Part shown: in pieces, positions 10,687-21,924 of the stretch
How positions within the stretch are numbered: position 1 is the stretch's first letter
How the letters are laid out: each line of letters starts with the position of its first letter
Assembly (NCBI GenBank): GCA_010279815.1
Contig: QEOQ01000670.1
Location: 597,382 to 661,381, forward strand
DNA from: Brachionus plicatilis
Lineage: Eukaryota; Rotifera; Eurotatoria; Ploima; Brachionidae
Direction of reading: 5' to 3'
Length of the DNA: 64,000 nucleotides
Notes under the pieces: generated by a model
What the model was told of the DNA's origin: nothing
Seen by the model: only the letters and a program-made list of their open reading frames with translations
Database searches by the model: none
Program-made: the position numbers and the translations under genes

Positions 10687-10784
10687 TTGGATTTTTTTTG
10701 TCGAAATTTTATTTTTAATAAAATAAAAAATAACATTAAATACTTATTCAACAAATCGACTTCAGATTTATTTTTCTGTTCCAT
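10680..10784 (-). pseudogene. Truncated inverted copy of the WD40 gene start
   Basis: Minus-strand ATG at 10784 opens 34 codons. The first 16 (MEQKNKSEVDLLNKYL) match the WD40 protein at 11147 with one change; then similarity is lost and the frame ends in a TGA formed by the tRNA acceptor stem at 10680-10682. The fragment abuts the tRNA copy, marking a junction between two duplicated pieces. Confidence 0.85.
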
Positions 10785-11180
10785 TGAATTTTAGGCATCA
10801 ATTTAACTTTGAAAAAATCAAACTTTTAAATTTTGGCATTATTTTTAGGTTAAGATTTTTTTAAACATAAAAAAATTAACATGGGTTTACATTTATTGTT
10901 AAATTTTAAAAAATCATATAAAAGTTTGTTGTTGTGTTTAAAATTTTTTTTCTAGTCTAAGTTAACAAAACCTAATAAACATATTTGAAAACAGGCAATT
11001 TTTGCTCTATTTATTTTTAAATTTCATTTGATTAACAAAAAATCTAAAACTAAAAATTATGCCAAAATAATTTAGGATTTAAAAGTTTGATTTTTTTAAT
11101 TTAAATTATTTGATTTTTTCAAAGTTAAATTGATGCCTAAAATTCAATGGAGCAGAAAAATAAATCTGAAGTCGATTTCT
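10740..11180. repeat. Palindrome formed by the WD40 gene 5' end and its inverted copy
   Basis: About 10740-10866 is the reverse complement of about 11033-11180 (WD40 leader and first 16 codons), with a loop of roughly 170 bp. One arm has an extra stretch of about 30 bp in the leader. The structure would place the same promoter-proximal sequence in divergent orientation. Confidence 0.85.
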
Positions 11181-12178
11181 TGAATAAGTATTTAGATTAT
11201 TCAAAATTGAGAAAAACTATGAGTTATTTTGGTCTAAAGTATAAGTATTGTTTAGGACAGATTTTTGATGGATGTATCTCAAAAATAGAAGAATTTGATG
11301 ACAATGAAAAGCTTTTAATTTCATCTTTTAGCAGCAAGCAAAAGATGAAAACCGTTAGGTTTAACCAGCTTAAATTTGACCAGCTAGATATTCCACAAGA
11401 CTATATCTATTTTATTTTAAATAAGAAAAAAGATATTATCTTAGCAATTGGAAAAAAACAGATCGGCATTTATTTGGTTGATTCCAAATTATTTTATCAA
11501 AAGTATTTTAATAAGAATCTAAGTTTTTCAGCCTTTGTAGAAAATTCTTACATTTTTTTATCTTCTACAGAAGCAAATTTTATTGAAATTCAATATTGGG
11601 ATAATTTTTTTCCAGGTAATATCATTAATGTTAAGCATTTGGTCGGACACACTGATGGGGTTATTCGTCTGTGTATAGTTGATGATGATTATTTGCTAAG
11701 TGCATCTAGAGATGCCACTATAAAATATTGGAAAATATCAACACTAGAATGTATTAGAACTTTTGTTGGACATAAAGGTTTTGTCACCTCTATCATGCTT
11801 TTGAGTGTTTCAACAATATTTGTTAGTGGATCAGATGATACGACTTTGAAACTGTGGAATCTAGAAACAGGAGAATGCTTAAAAACTTTTATTGGTCATA
11901 AAAATGACATTTATTATATTCAAGAGACTAGAAATGGAGAAATAGCTAGTTTGGATATAAATGGTATGCTAAAATTTTGGAATATTGAAACAGCTACATG
12001 TATGCTTTCTCTTTCAAGTGAAACAAATGATAATTGGTCCTGTTTTAGAATATTGCAATCAGGAAAATTGGTAACTGGTTCTCAAAGTGGCAAAATTGAA
12101 ATCTGGTCAAATGAGCAGATAATTTTCGATTATGACGAAAATATTTACAAAACAAAAAAAGGTTGTAATATTTTGTGA
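11147..12178 (+). CDS. WD40-repeat protein
   Basis: Single-exon 343-residue protein. Residues 1-160 have no clear domain beyond possible degenerate blades. From about 165 there are recognisable WD40 repeats ending GH...D...W[KN]: LVGHTDGVIRL...DATIKYWKI, FVGHKGFVTSI...DTTLKLWNL, FIGHKNDIYYI...NGMLKFWNI, then a degenerate SGKIEIWS. WD40 blades make a beta-propeller scaffold for protein binding; no catalytic or F-box domain is visible, so the role is unknown. The ATG at 11147 is supported by the inverted 5' copy at 10784, which conserves the same start. It resembles the large WD40 families of invertebrates rather than a specific ortholog I can name. Confidence 0.85.
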   Translation: MEQKNKSEVDFLNKYLDYSKLRKTMSYFGLKYKYCLGQIFDGCISKIEEFDDNEKLLISSFSSKQKMKTVRFNQLKFDQLDIPQDYIYFILNKKKDIILAIGKKQIGIYLVDSKLFYQKYFNKNLSFSAFVENSYIFLSSTEANFIEIQYWDNFFPGNIINVKHLVGHTDGVIRLCIVDDDYLLSASRDATIKYWKISTLECIRTFVGHKGFVTSIMLLSVSTIFVSGSDDTTLKLWNLETGECLKTFIGHKNDIYYIQETRNGEIASLDINGMLKFWNIETATCMLSLSSETNDNWSCFRILQSGKLVTGSQSGKIEIWSNEQIIFDYDENIYKTKKGCNIL

Positions 12179-13039
12179 TTTTTTATTAAATAAATCGTAA
12201 ATCTAAAATAAATCCTTTTATTCAGAAAAAAAAACATTTAAAATTTGAATTAACTTTTAAAAAGTTTTTTTTCAAATGAGAAAACCATATTTTGCAATAA
12301 AATTTTGTACGTATTATTTTGTCATTCAGAACAAAAATTTAAAAGCCTTTCGCGTTTCATAATAAAGTAAAAACTATTTTAATTCGGAATTATTAAATGA
12401 TGCATGCATATAATTCAGATGTAGTTCAGTATTATTTTATTTTTTTTTAAATAAAAATCTTTAAAATTTAACGTCTAATTCAAAAAAAATATATATTGAC
12501 AGTTAACTTTAATAAACAAAATGCTAAAATTACCTCAAAAAAGAAAATAAAAAAACTTTTTTAAATACAATTTTAACATATTAAATACACTTTTTTTCTT
12601 TTAAAAGGTTAAATAAATTGAAAGAGATCATGAAGATCATCAACTTTTTAAATTAAAAAATCGAATTGAAATAATTAATTAATTAAATTTTCTTTTTTTG
12701 ATGAATTTATTTCTAAAATAAATCAAGCTTAAAAATATTAGCCAAATTTGAGTTATCATTGTAAAAAATCAAAATTTGAAGTCTTTTTTATTAAAAAAAA
12801 TGGAAATTTAAAACTAACTGGTTTTTAAATTGAATTTTATTTAATTAATTAAAATTTATTTAATTAAAATCATTAAAATTTTCACAATAAAAAAAACTTT
12901 TTTAGATATAATAATTTTAAAAAATAAATTATATTTCTATTGATAATCAGCGGAAGTTTTGATAGCAAAAAAGAAAAATTAATTAGTATTCATTAATTCA
13001 AATCTGGAGTAGAAAATTTTATTTTTAAAAAATTAAATT
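12179..13039. other. AT-rich intergenic stretch
   Basis: Between the converging 3' ends of the WD40 gene and the carrier gene. No gene or repeat recognised. Confidence 0.6.
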
Positions 13040-14279
13040 TCAGAATCCGCCCAAGCCGAACAATTTTCTAATCTCTTCATAAGTCAGCCAAAAAGTTAAA
13101 GACCATGGTGCCTAAATTAAAATTGTTTAAAGTTTGAACAAGCAAAAAATTTTCCAAGTACCATTCTTAGCCATATAGGCCAGTATCCTTTATATAAACC
13201 AAAAAATCCTTCATTTTTAACAGTCAAAACCAAGCAGTGCCATGACGAGCGGTACAACTGACCCCTATTTACATTAATTTAATTCTCACATTTATATACC
13301 TTGTTTTAAACAAACTTTCCAGAAGCATCTGTAGGTTGACACATAACCCTAGTCTTAATCAAATCAGCAGGGGTCCCCATCGTTGCTGCCACAAGACCGG
13401 ACAAAATGCTCGACATGGTATGAACTTTGTAATCATCTTTAAAACCGAAATTTTTTATCAAATAATGTTTAACATAATCATAGGTAGCCAAGTCGCCTAG
13501 GTTGACCAGTGCTGCTCTTTGAACATTTACCAAACAGCCCCGCCACAACCCTCTAAAGCCACCTTGTCTATATATTTCAGAAAAAGCCTGATTCACGCTT
13601 TTTATCTTTGGAGCATGTCCCTCAAGCTTTCGCTTTCCTTCCGCTTGCATCATCGATTTCACCAGATCAGTTGGACTGGCAATAAACTGAGCCAAAGCTC
13701 CAGATGTAACACCTATAATGACTGCTTGCCAAATCGGAAAACCTTCACTTTTTTTCCATAAATCACGAAAATTTTCATAAATAACCAAACGAAATCCTGT
13801 ATAAACCACTTGTCGGTATACGGCAGGAGTGACACCTGCCCACAGGCTCAAAACACCTTCATGCTTGACTAACTTATAATAAATAATGGTTCAAACACAT
13901 TTAGACATTCTGGTTACCTAAATTGACGCCAATTCTGAACATGCCGTGAGGTAAATTTTTTGTATCCAAAACTATGTGCTGTTTAATTAACTCATTTTGT
14001 ATTTGAAGTCGAGTTTTAATCATATCAAGTGGATATGTGACTTAAATAAATAAAATAAGAAAAAATAATTTTTTTTATTTGACTGCAAAGCGCAAACCGC
14101 ATAAAATAAAACAAATCTGAAAAAACAAAGGAAAAAATTGAGACCAGCATACAAACAAAAATGAACTTACCTGTCTCGGCGACCATTGCCGCAGACGATG
14201 ATAAAAAAAATCCTGAAAATAAATACTTAATTTGTTCTTCTTGACTCAAATGTTGTTGAACAACATAAGAACCCCTCAT
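13040..14279 (-). CDS. SLC25A27: Mitochondrial uncoupling protein 4-like carrier
   Basis: Five exons: 14279-14171, 14040-13918, 13868-13312, 13257-13162, 13111-13040, all GT-AG and in phase, giving 318 residues. Inner mitochondrial membrane carrier with three tandem two-helix repeats; the signatures are [18 protein letters not shown] and [10 protein letters not shown], one per repeat. Similarity is closest to UCP4 (KLEG repeat-2 matrix loop with [23 protein letters not shown]-terminal [17 protein letters not shown]). UCP4 is linked to proton or anion transport and to complex II function; the substrate cannot be read here. The neighbouring protein C10 homolog lies upstream on the same strand. 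Confidence 0.93.
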
Positions 14280-14415
14280 TTCTTTAGATTAAAATATTTG
14301 AGAAAAAAAAAATTATTTTATTTATTTTCTTACTTATTAATTAGTAAGTATCGAAAAATTTTAAAAATAAATAAATTAAAAAATATTTAAAATTTATTTT
14401 TACAAAAAAATGTCT

Positions 14416-14808
14416 TTAAATGCATTTAGTGCGTAAATTTAGTGGTGGCATGAGAACGTTTTTAAAATTATCAAATAAATTAGCGACTAAATCGTCCTGA
14501 GATGACAATTCTTTGACTTTTATAGTAAAATCAATCAGACCAGAGCTATCAGGCAAAAATCCGTAAGAGGATATTATTTTGTATTGAATTTCGTTTACTA
14601 ATGGAATGTAATTTTCAACATACTTGAGCATATCAGTTGAGTAACTTTCTCTCAATTGTCTTAACTTACAATCTTGGTCAATTTGCTTTAAAATTTCAAT
14701 GAGAGCATCTAGAAATTAAGAGTTTAAATTTTTTTTACCAAAAAATGATTTGAACCAACCTCTAGCGTTGTTGACATCAAATTTTTTACTAATATGGTCA
14801 CAGCTCAT
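14416..14808 (-). CDS. C12orf57: Protein C10 (C12orf57) homolog
   Basis: Two exons, 14808-14760 and 14708-14416, joined GAG|GT...TAG|AT, giving 113 residues. It matches the small conserved metazoan protein C10 (GRCC10/C12orf57) along its length: a helical N terminus, then VENYIPLVNEIQYKIISSYGF aligned to the conserved 'lP.a..iQ..vIk.YGF' core, and a C-terminal LMPPL. The human gene is linked to Temtamy syndrome and its molecular role is poorly defined. Length is close to the human 126. It starts about 530 bp upstream of the UCP4 start on the same strand. Confidence 0.88.
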
Positions 14809-15729
14809 TATAACAAAATTGTGGCATCAATTAATAAAAACTAGATTTTAAAATTATAAATTTTTTTTTAAAAACAAAATAAGCTGTATTCAAAAATAGA
14901 TGACTTAAAAAACTTAACAATAGAAGCAATAAAAAAATTGTCATAGAGAAATACTAATAGTGGTCATTTTGAAGATTGTTAATTAAAATTACACACTTTA
15001 TTTTATTTCGTTTAAAAAACCTATGGAAACTTTTTATTCATATAGATTTTTTAATTTTTTCAATAAAAAAAAACTGAATCTATGCACAATAACTTTTTCC
15101 AAAAAAAATTTAAATATCTTAAAATAAATTCTAAATTGCAAAATATTTATTAACTTGCTCTTTCTTTTTTGTTTCATCTTTATCTTATTGCTTGAGAGTT
15201 CATTCTTTCAATAAAATTACTATCGGATTCACTTTCAAAATCAAGCATTTTAGAATTTGATGAAAAAACTTTATTATAACGGGTGATTCGAAATGTTTTG
15301 CAAAATTTTTAGACCTATGTTAATAAATATCAACAGAAAATCAGATAAGGCAAACATTTTACATACCTAGTATCAAGGTATTCATGTTCATTATTTTATA
15401 TTTGGTTGAATTATTAATTAAAGCACTAAACTTTAATTCTATTCAATATTTTTATAAAATTAATTTAAAAGACTTTTTTTGATTGTAGAATCCAGATCAT
15501 TAACTCGCTATACTAAATGTATTAACCGATACAACTTTAGTATCCAAAAAAGACAATTAAAAATAATGTAAAAAAAATTTAAATTGAATTACTTGATTGA
15601 ATCTCTGTGGATCGAAATTTTCTTATTTATAATCGGTTTAAAATATATACAATATATTATTTAAAAAGCTTTATTAAGTAATTGAACGTTCTGAAATTCT
15701 AAGAATGGAATTCTTATTTATACCTATAT
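14809..15729. other. AT-rich intergenic stretch
   Basis: No gene recognised. It adjoins the decayed prominin-like fragments and may belong to the same degenerated copy. Confidence 0.4.
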
Positions 15730-15835
15730 TATTCAGGTTAATAGATTTAATGGTCTTTAAAATTTAAAATTTTTCGATAATGCTAATGTATTAAACATTA
15801 AAAAAATTTATTAAAATTTGTGCTTTTTAAATGGA
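15730..15835 (-). pseudogene. Decayed copy of prominin exon 4 region
   Basis: Aligns in the same orientation with 19300-19390, which holds the upstream end of prominin exon 4 and its acceptor. Shared blocks include GATTTAATGGT, TTTAAAATTT, AATGCTAAT-like and TTATTAAAATTTGTGCTTTTTAAA. Stops interrupt the frame. Confidence 0.55.
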
Positions 15836-16429
15836 GGAGGTCTTTTGATGTATAGATAGAAAATAAGACAGTATAAACAATTATAAATCAATCTTTTTAA
15901 TCAAATTAATTTTTTTAAAATACGACATGGTTATAACCTGTAAGGAAAAATTAATTTTTTTAATAAATAATGTTACAATCTAAAACTGAGTACAATTTTT
16001 TTGTCCATGATTTTTTTTACAATAAATATTTTATAATTTTTATTTTCTTTTTAATGTTATTAATTCATAATAAATGTTTCAAAAGTTTAAAAATTAAATT
16101 AGTCTTTGCGTTTTGTAAGGTGGCATACTCTGAAAATCAAAAATAAAGCACAAAATAGAACACAAAATTTATAATAATTATCAAAATCAAAAATTTAACA
16201 TAACAGGTGAAAACAAAGTTTCCAGAATAAGTTTTTTGAGTCATAACTTCCTCATTTTAAATTCAATTTCAAATCTGAAAACAGATTTTCGAGTTTAAAA
16301 AAAATAGAAATCTTTGGCTCTGACTTTAAAAAAAAAAGTCCGGACTAGGACTTCTAAAATTTTTTGCTCCAAAATATCATTTTTGTGTGAGTAATTTGAC
16401 TTTTAAATAATGTTAAAAAGATTTCTCAA

Positions 16430-16530
16430 AATTTTCTATTAATGTGGATATTGAGCCAAAGTCAATCTTCAAAATTTCCAGCTTAAATCTTTCAATTAAT
16501 CCACTAGTTTTAAAGAATAAAATCTTCAAA
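16430..16530 (-). pseudogene. Decayed copy of prominin exon 9 start
   Basis: On the minus strand it reads T-S-G-L-I-E-R-F-K-L-E-I-L-K-I-D-F-G-S-I and then stops after about 30 codons; prominin exon 9 starts T-N-G-L-I-E-S-F-K-P-E-I-S-K-I-D-F-G-S-I. The acceptor context TTCTTTAA is also shared. It lies 0.65 kb downstream of the gene end, and to the right of the exon 4-like fragment, opposite to the order in the intact gene. Confidence 0.7.
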
Positions 16531-17188
16531 TCGATTTTTGATACCAAATTTTTTTATCTTAAATATTATAATTATTAGATCCTACCTATATGGATGTCGC
16601 ATCAAGAACTACTTACTAACTAATTTATTTAAAAATTAGAAAATTTTAAAAATAGATTTTAAAAAAATTCTGGAAAAATTTGAACATTTTTGACCACTTG
16701 ATGCTTTTAGTGCTAAGCAAAATTTACCATATATTAATTAAAAACAGAGTTGTTTTTAAAACACAAGTCTTAAGTCAAGTCAATGGCTTAAATATTTTTT
16801 TTTCAAAGTCAAATCAATCAATTGAGTTTAAAAAAAAAGTCCGAACAAAATGTTTTTTTTGCCGTTCCAGGTAGTTAATGTGGCTTCCTAGTTAAAGTCC
16901 AAGTCATATCTTTGACTTAAATTTTTGTGACTTAGACGTAAAACTGTGACTAATAAACAAGTATGATTAAAAATAAAATTAAAAAAAAAATAATTAATTA
17001 ACTTTTTATTCATTTAAAAAAAATTTAATTATCGAATTTAATTTTAAAATTAAAGCTAAAGGGTTCCGTTTTTTTAAATGAGAAAATAAAGGCTGTGTAG
17101 TATTTTGCGAATTTACAAAAATGCAAAATATTAAAATTTTTATAATAAATTAAAATGGAAGACTTATAAAAATTATATTAAAAAAAAG
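16531..17188. other. AT-rich stretch downstream of prominin
   Basis: Homopolymer-rich with several degenerate GACTT/AAGTC-type short repeats (16770-16950). No gene is supported. Confidence 0.4.
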
Positions 17189-20100
17189 CTAAGCTCGAGT
17201 GTTTCTAGTCGACGGAGGTGACCTGTTCGAAGGGTATTTCATGCCGGCGTGGTTATAGCCCTTCATTTCATATGCATCGATAGCTCCGCTGTTGGCTCTG
17301 CTGGATCGCTGTCTTTGTAAGTCAAATTGAGCCGAACTTTTTTCGTCGCCAATATCTTCCTCTAATAGTTCATCATAGCGATAATATTTCCTTAATAAAT
17401 CGGCTTGGACAAAAGCAAAACAGCATATGACAAAGAATAAAATTATCAAAGCATACAAAGTTGTCCAAAATGTATTAAAATTATCTATAAACTCGTAGCA
17501 CACTGACAAGGTGAGTGATTGGTACAAGTTAGACAGAATTTGGCATGAGGGGACAGCATCAAGTAACTCTTGGATCTTAGTTTCTTTTAATGTTTCGACC
17601 TCTGGTAAAGTGAATGAGCTTAAGGTATTCTCCAGTGAATCTCCGAAATTTTTCTGGATGCTAACATTTTTTAATTCCTTTTTAATTTTCTTGACTTGGT
17701 CAAGTAAATTTTCAAAAGCTTCTTTGGTTTCTGAATCATTAATTAGTTGTCTAAATTCTTTTAAATCTTCAATGTCCGATTTAAATGCTTCTGAAACTTC
17801 CTGTTCTTGAAAATTATTGATACTAATCAATAGGCCATCAAAAATATTTTGGTTGAAAATATCATTTGTGCCTGAGTTGTTTATCTTTTCAGTAATTTGT
17901 AAAATATGTGACTCAAATTTTTCTATCGATTTGGATATTGAACCAAAGTCTATTTTCGAAATTTCCGGCTTAAAGCTCTCAATTAGTCCGTTAGTCTTAA
18001 AGAATAAAATTTAAAAAAAGAGAAATTTTTTGACATAATTTACCGATTCCCCAATTCTTTTGTCAAGGAATTGTTTTAGCTTGGAGTTAAAAAATTTTGA
18101 AGAATTTTTTTGATCACACTCACTAATTAAAAAAAATTAATTTAATTTAATTTAAATTTCAAACTTACTAAACTATTTTTCTCACAGATGAATTTTCTAA
18201 AAATTTATCAAAACCTGCCAATTTTGATCCAATCTTAACAGAGAAGATTAAATTTAACATCAAAAAATTAAGGTATTGTGAATTTCAAAAACAAATTGAA
18301 CAAAAATTCTTCATTTTTTAATAAATTAAATTTTAGTTAATAAAAGATATTAGAAAAAATACTGCAATAAAGTGCAACATACTTTGTTGCACCTTTTTTA
18401 CCTAGAATAATTTTTCTCATGTAAGAAATGACAAAAAAAACGAATCAATAAGATTTAAATAGATTATTGATTTGATTTTTTTAAAAAATATAGAAAATAA
18501 AAATTTTATTTTTGGTAAAAAAGATGCAACAAAGTATGTTGCACTATATTGCAGTATTTTCTCTAAAATTTTTTATTAACTTTAATTTTAATTTATTAAA
18601 AAATGAAGAATTTTTGTTCAATTTGTTTTTGAAATTCACAAAACCAAAAATTAATTATTTAAGTTAAATATATTTTTCTGTTACCTGAAAAATATGGTTA
18701 TCTTCGAGCTCAAAAGTTGGTTTGCACACAACTTGCCGGAAAGTAATGCCCGGCACAAACATAATTACACACAAAACAATCAAAAAAAATGCAAACAAAA
18801 AATAGAAAGCGGTGCCGGCAAGAAAAAAATTAGCCGATATACCACGGTGGCAAGACTGCTTGTGATTGTTGTGCATTCGGCGCGAGCACATGCCAGCCAG
18901 ACCCAACGAATGCAAAATGAACAAGCTAAGCATAAAAACGCTAGCACCCAACAGAACATAGTAAAAGTAATGATAATACTGGACAGATAATTTGAGAAAT
19001 TCGTGATTTTGTTCTGAATTCTAATTGAGTTTGAAAATTTATTTTTATATTTTGTAAAAATTTTAAAATTTACTATTTCTGAACTGAAAAAAGCTAGCTC
19101 TTTCTCAATATAATTATTAAAATCACCAATTTCATTTTTGATTTTTTTTACAAAATTATTGACATTTTGAATGAAATCTTGAATAAATAACAAAATTAAA
19201 AAAAAATCAAAAAAATTCAAATTAGCTTACTTGAATGAATTTCTGAGGATTTTTCGCGCATCAAAAGAATAAGAGAGTTTTGATCAAAATTTTCCGATTT
19301 AATGGTGTTTAAAATTTTAAAGTTTTCAATCATGCTAATTTTAATATTTTCAAACTTTAAGGAAATCTATTAAAATTTTTGCTTTTTAAATTAACAATTT
19401 ATTACTGTATCTATTAACTCTTTTGCTTGCTGAGATGCATTTGAAGAATTGTTGGGCTTTTTGGTCAAATTCACATACAAAGAATGAAGCTTGTTTAGTA
19501 CTTGATTCAGAAAAGCATGTAAAAATAAATAAATTTTTATTTTCTTAAGATAATACTTGGTGACAGTTCATTTGTATACACTTCAAAAAAAGGCTCCAAA
19601 TCTAAAGAATTCTCAAGAGTTTTTTTCAGAGTGTTGTTAAATATTATTATCGATTCGGAATTTGTTTGGTCGATTATTTCATTGGACTGGCTGAAAAAAC
19701 GTGGAATTTCTTGGCGTGAAAAATCGTCTATTTGGCCAGAAGATGAATTTAGAATCTTTGGAAAATTTTTAAACGCCAGCATTGTATTCTGACCGGTAAA
19801 AAATACAATAACAGTTCCAATTCTTAAATTGAAAAAATTAAATAAAAAAAAAAAAAAAATCTAAGAATCTTACACAGATGCTATTAGAAGTATAAACAAA
19901 ATAAAAGAATATAATTTTCTTTTGTAAGTATCGAATTTATGATCAAAAGGACTAAATTTTCCGCGGCAGCATGTTCGGTAAGAACAAATGCAAAAGCCAA
20001 CAATTGGAACAAAAATGGAGACCAACATTGAGATAATTATGAAATTTACAAGTCCTGGTAAAACTATTGATGAAAACTTTAGGTCCTGGAACCAGCCGGA

Positions 20101-20382
20101 TTTTAGTCCATAATCTTCGAGTACTTGGTCAGCAAATTTGGTCAAGCTGGAGTTGCTTGCTGCCTGTTTTATTTCCTGTGGAATGTGAGGCTCGAACAAA
20201 TTGTCAATAAAAAAATTGGTAAACAAATAGAATGGTTCGAATCCAGCTCTGAGAGAATTGCTTGAAAAATTATACAAACTTATGAGAGACAGAGTGTCGT
20301 TGTCCATTTGGATCTCTGAGGCTGAACCACTTGTGAACGCCAAGAGTAACAAGCAAAAACTAATCCTATTCAGACTAAACAT
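17189..20382 (-). CDS. PROM1: Prominin (CD133 family) pentaspan membrane glycoprotein
   Basis: Nine exons: 20382-19874, 19822-19557, 19500-19406, 19366-19231, 19177-19074, 19020-18685, 18233-18169, 18122-18044, 17995-17189; all phases agree, total 798 residues (human about 850-865). Order of parts: signal peptide, extracellular segment, TM1 (VNFIIISMLVSIFVPIVGF) followed by the Cys-rich CSYRTCCRG, TM2, first large extracellular loop, TM3/TM4 flanking GLAGMCSRRM and NFFLAGTAFYFLFAF, CKP motif, second loop, conserved SCQI...VCYEFID, TM5 and a cytosolic tail beginning RKYYRYDE. Prominins sit in membrane protrusions and cilia-related membranes and bind cholesterol. The ortholog group (PROM1 or PROM2) cannot be decided. 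Intron 6 carries a MITE. Confidence 0.9.
18272..18645. mobile_element. MITE with long terminal inverted repeats, copy 1
   Basis: 374 bp with inverted arms of about 130-140 bp beginning GGTATTGTGAATTTCAAAAA (right end GGTTTTGTGAA on the reverse strand). Near the loop each arm holds a TGCAACATACTTTGTTGCAC inner palindrome. It is flanked by a perfect 9-bp direct repeat AAAAATTAA (18263-18271 and 18646-18654), a likely target duplication of Mutator or hAT type, though AT-rich. It lies in prominin intron 6: the 451-bp intron minus element and one repeat leaves 68 bp, a normal intron length here. A related copy is at 49662. Confidence 0.8.
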
Positions 20383-21924
20383 TCTAAAACATAAATAAAA
20401 ATTGAGGAAAATATTAAGACTGCAAATATTTGAGTTTAAGATTTATGAAACGCTGATTCTTTTGTAAATATTTGACCAGAATATTTCATCACTGAGGTGA
20501 GTGCATTTTATGGATTTTTTTGTTTAAATTAAGAAAAACAAGCTTAATAATTTGAATCACACTATGTGTATTAGTTGGCGGCATTGGTTTGTATGTAAAG
20601 CTAGCAAATAGTCTAAAACTGCATGCACTTTGTTCAAATTAGAAGATTAAATTTTATTTTTAAACTGTTTCAAAATTTTCTCTTCATTGGGTTTAATTCA
20701 AATGCGTCATTAAAAAAAAAGGAAATAGATAAAATTTATCTCGAAATTTTATTGATAAATTGGCTCTTATCAATTTTGTAATTAGTCCTCTTGGGGCTGC
20801 ACATAACCACCTGCTATGCACTGATTTAGACTTTCTCAAATAAACCTTTATTGAAAAATAAAAAGTAAATATCAAATAAAATATTTTTTGTAGAAATAAT
20901 GGTCTCATTTAGAAAATAATTATTAAATGTTGAATTAAAAAAAAAGTACTCTGAAATATAAAACTAGTGTTCGATTTGTCCCTAAAAGGTGCTAAAATTT
21001 TATTCAAAAATATCACGATCATTAGTCTTGTCTGTTCAAAAATCTAGTTCATAAATCAAAAATGTTTTATATTAAAATTTTAGCGGCAATTTTGCTCTAC
21101 ACACAAAAAAATTATCTATCAATATTTTTTAAATTAAATTATAGCTCTATTATATTGATGTACTTATTTTAAATTTAATCTTTTGAAAATAAACTAATTT
21201 AAGGTCATAAAATTTTAAGCTAAATATTTTCGGGATTTGTCTAAACTTGTACTTAGATTGTCAAAAAATAAATTTTTGCTTGAGATTAAACTATTTTATG
21301 CAAGATAAATTAAATATCTCGATGTTTGTGATTCATTTTTGGTAAATATTCACTATTTAAAAAAAAAAATTTTTAATTAAAAAAAAATTGATTTATTTTA
21401 CAACAACGGTATTCAAAAAATTCCTATTAATCAAATTTATTTCAAATTTATTAAAAAGCTGGTCATTAATCATCTTAAATAGATTATGACAATTTAAACT
21501 TTTCAAAAAACTGGAATAGATTAAGAACAAATTTCTTAAATAGTTTATTAGATGAAATCTTTGAAAAGTTGGTCTCTTAAGCACTTAATTAAGCGATTTA
21601 AATCAACGAAATGAGTTTTGAATCAAAACCCGAAGTCTGAAAATTATGAGAATTTTTTTTCTAATAAGGTTAAGAGACATTTAGATGATTTCTCGTTGAT
21701 AAATTCTGACCTAAAAAATAAAACATCAGAAATCAAATTACAATTTAACTTTTTTTAAATTTTATTCTCATTTATACGAAAAAAAAAAGAAAGCTTAAAT
21801 AAATTTTTAACAAGTTTAACAAAGTAAACAAAACTTCTTGTTGGATTCGGTTTTTCCTAAAACTCTAGCTAAAACGTACACAAATGTACAAAAAATGTGT
21901 AGAGGAATACGGTCGATTCGGATA
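20383..21924. other. Intergenic, no supported gene
   Basis: Prominin promoter side and TIMM44 3' flank. A slightly GC-richer patch at 20785-20825 with a minus-strand ORF of 71 residues has no recognisable motif. The AT-rich ORF at 21393-21584 also looks random. Confidence 0.5.

Noticed and set aside
16680..16874. Plus-strand 64-codon ORF downstream of prominin
   Set aside because: Low complexity within decayed repeats; no homology recognised.
18780..19220. A single 146-codon minus-strand ORF as one prominin exon
   Set aside because: Its second half is out of frame with the TM3-TM4 sequence. A 53-bp intron (19073-19021) joins the first half to the correct frame and keeps all phases.
20693..20908. 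Minus-strand ORF of 71 codons
   Set aside because: No motif, signal peptide or splice support; only a mild GC rise.
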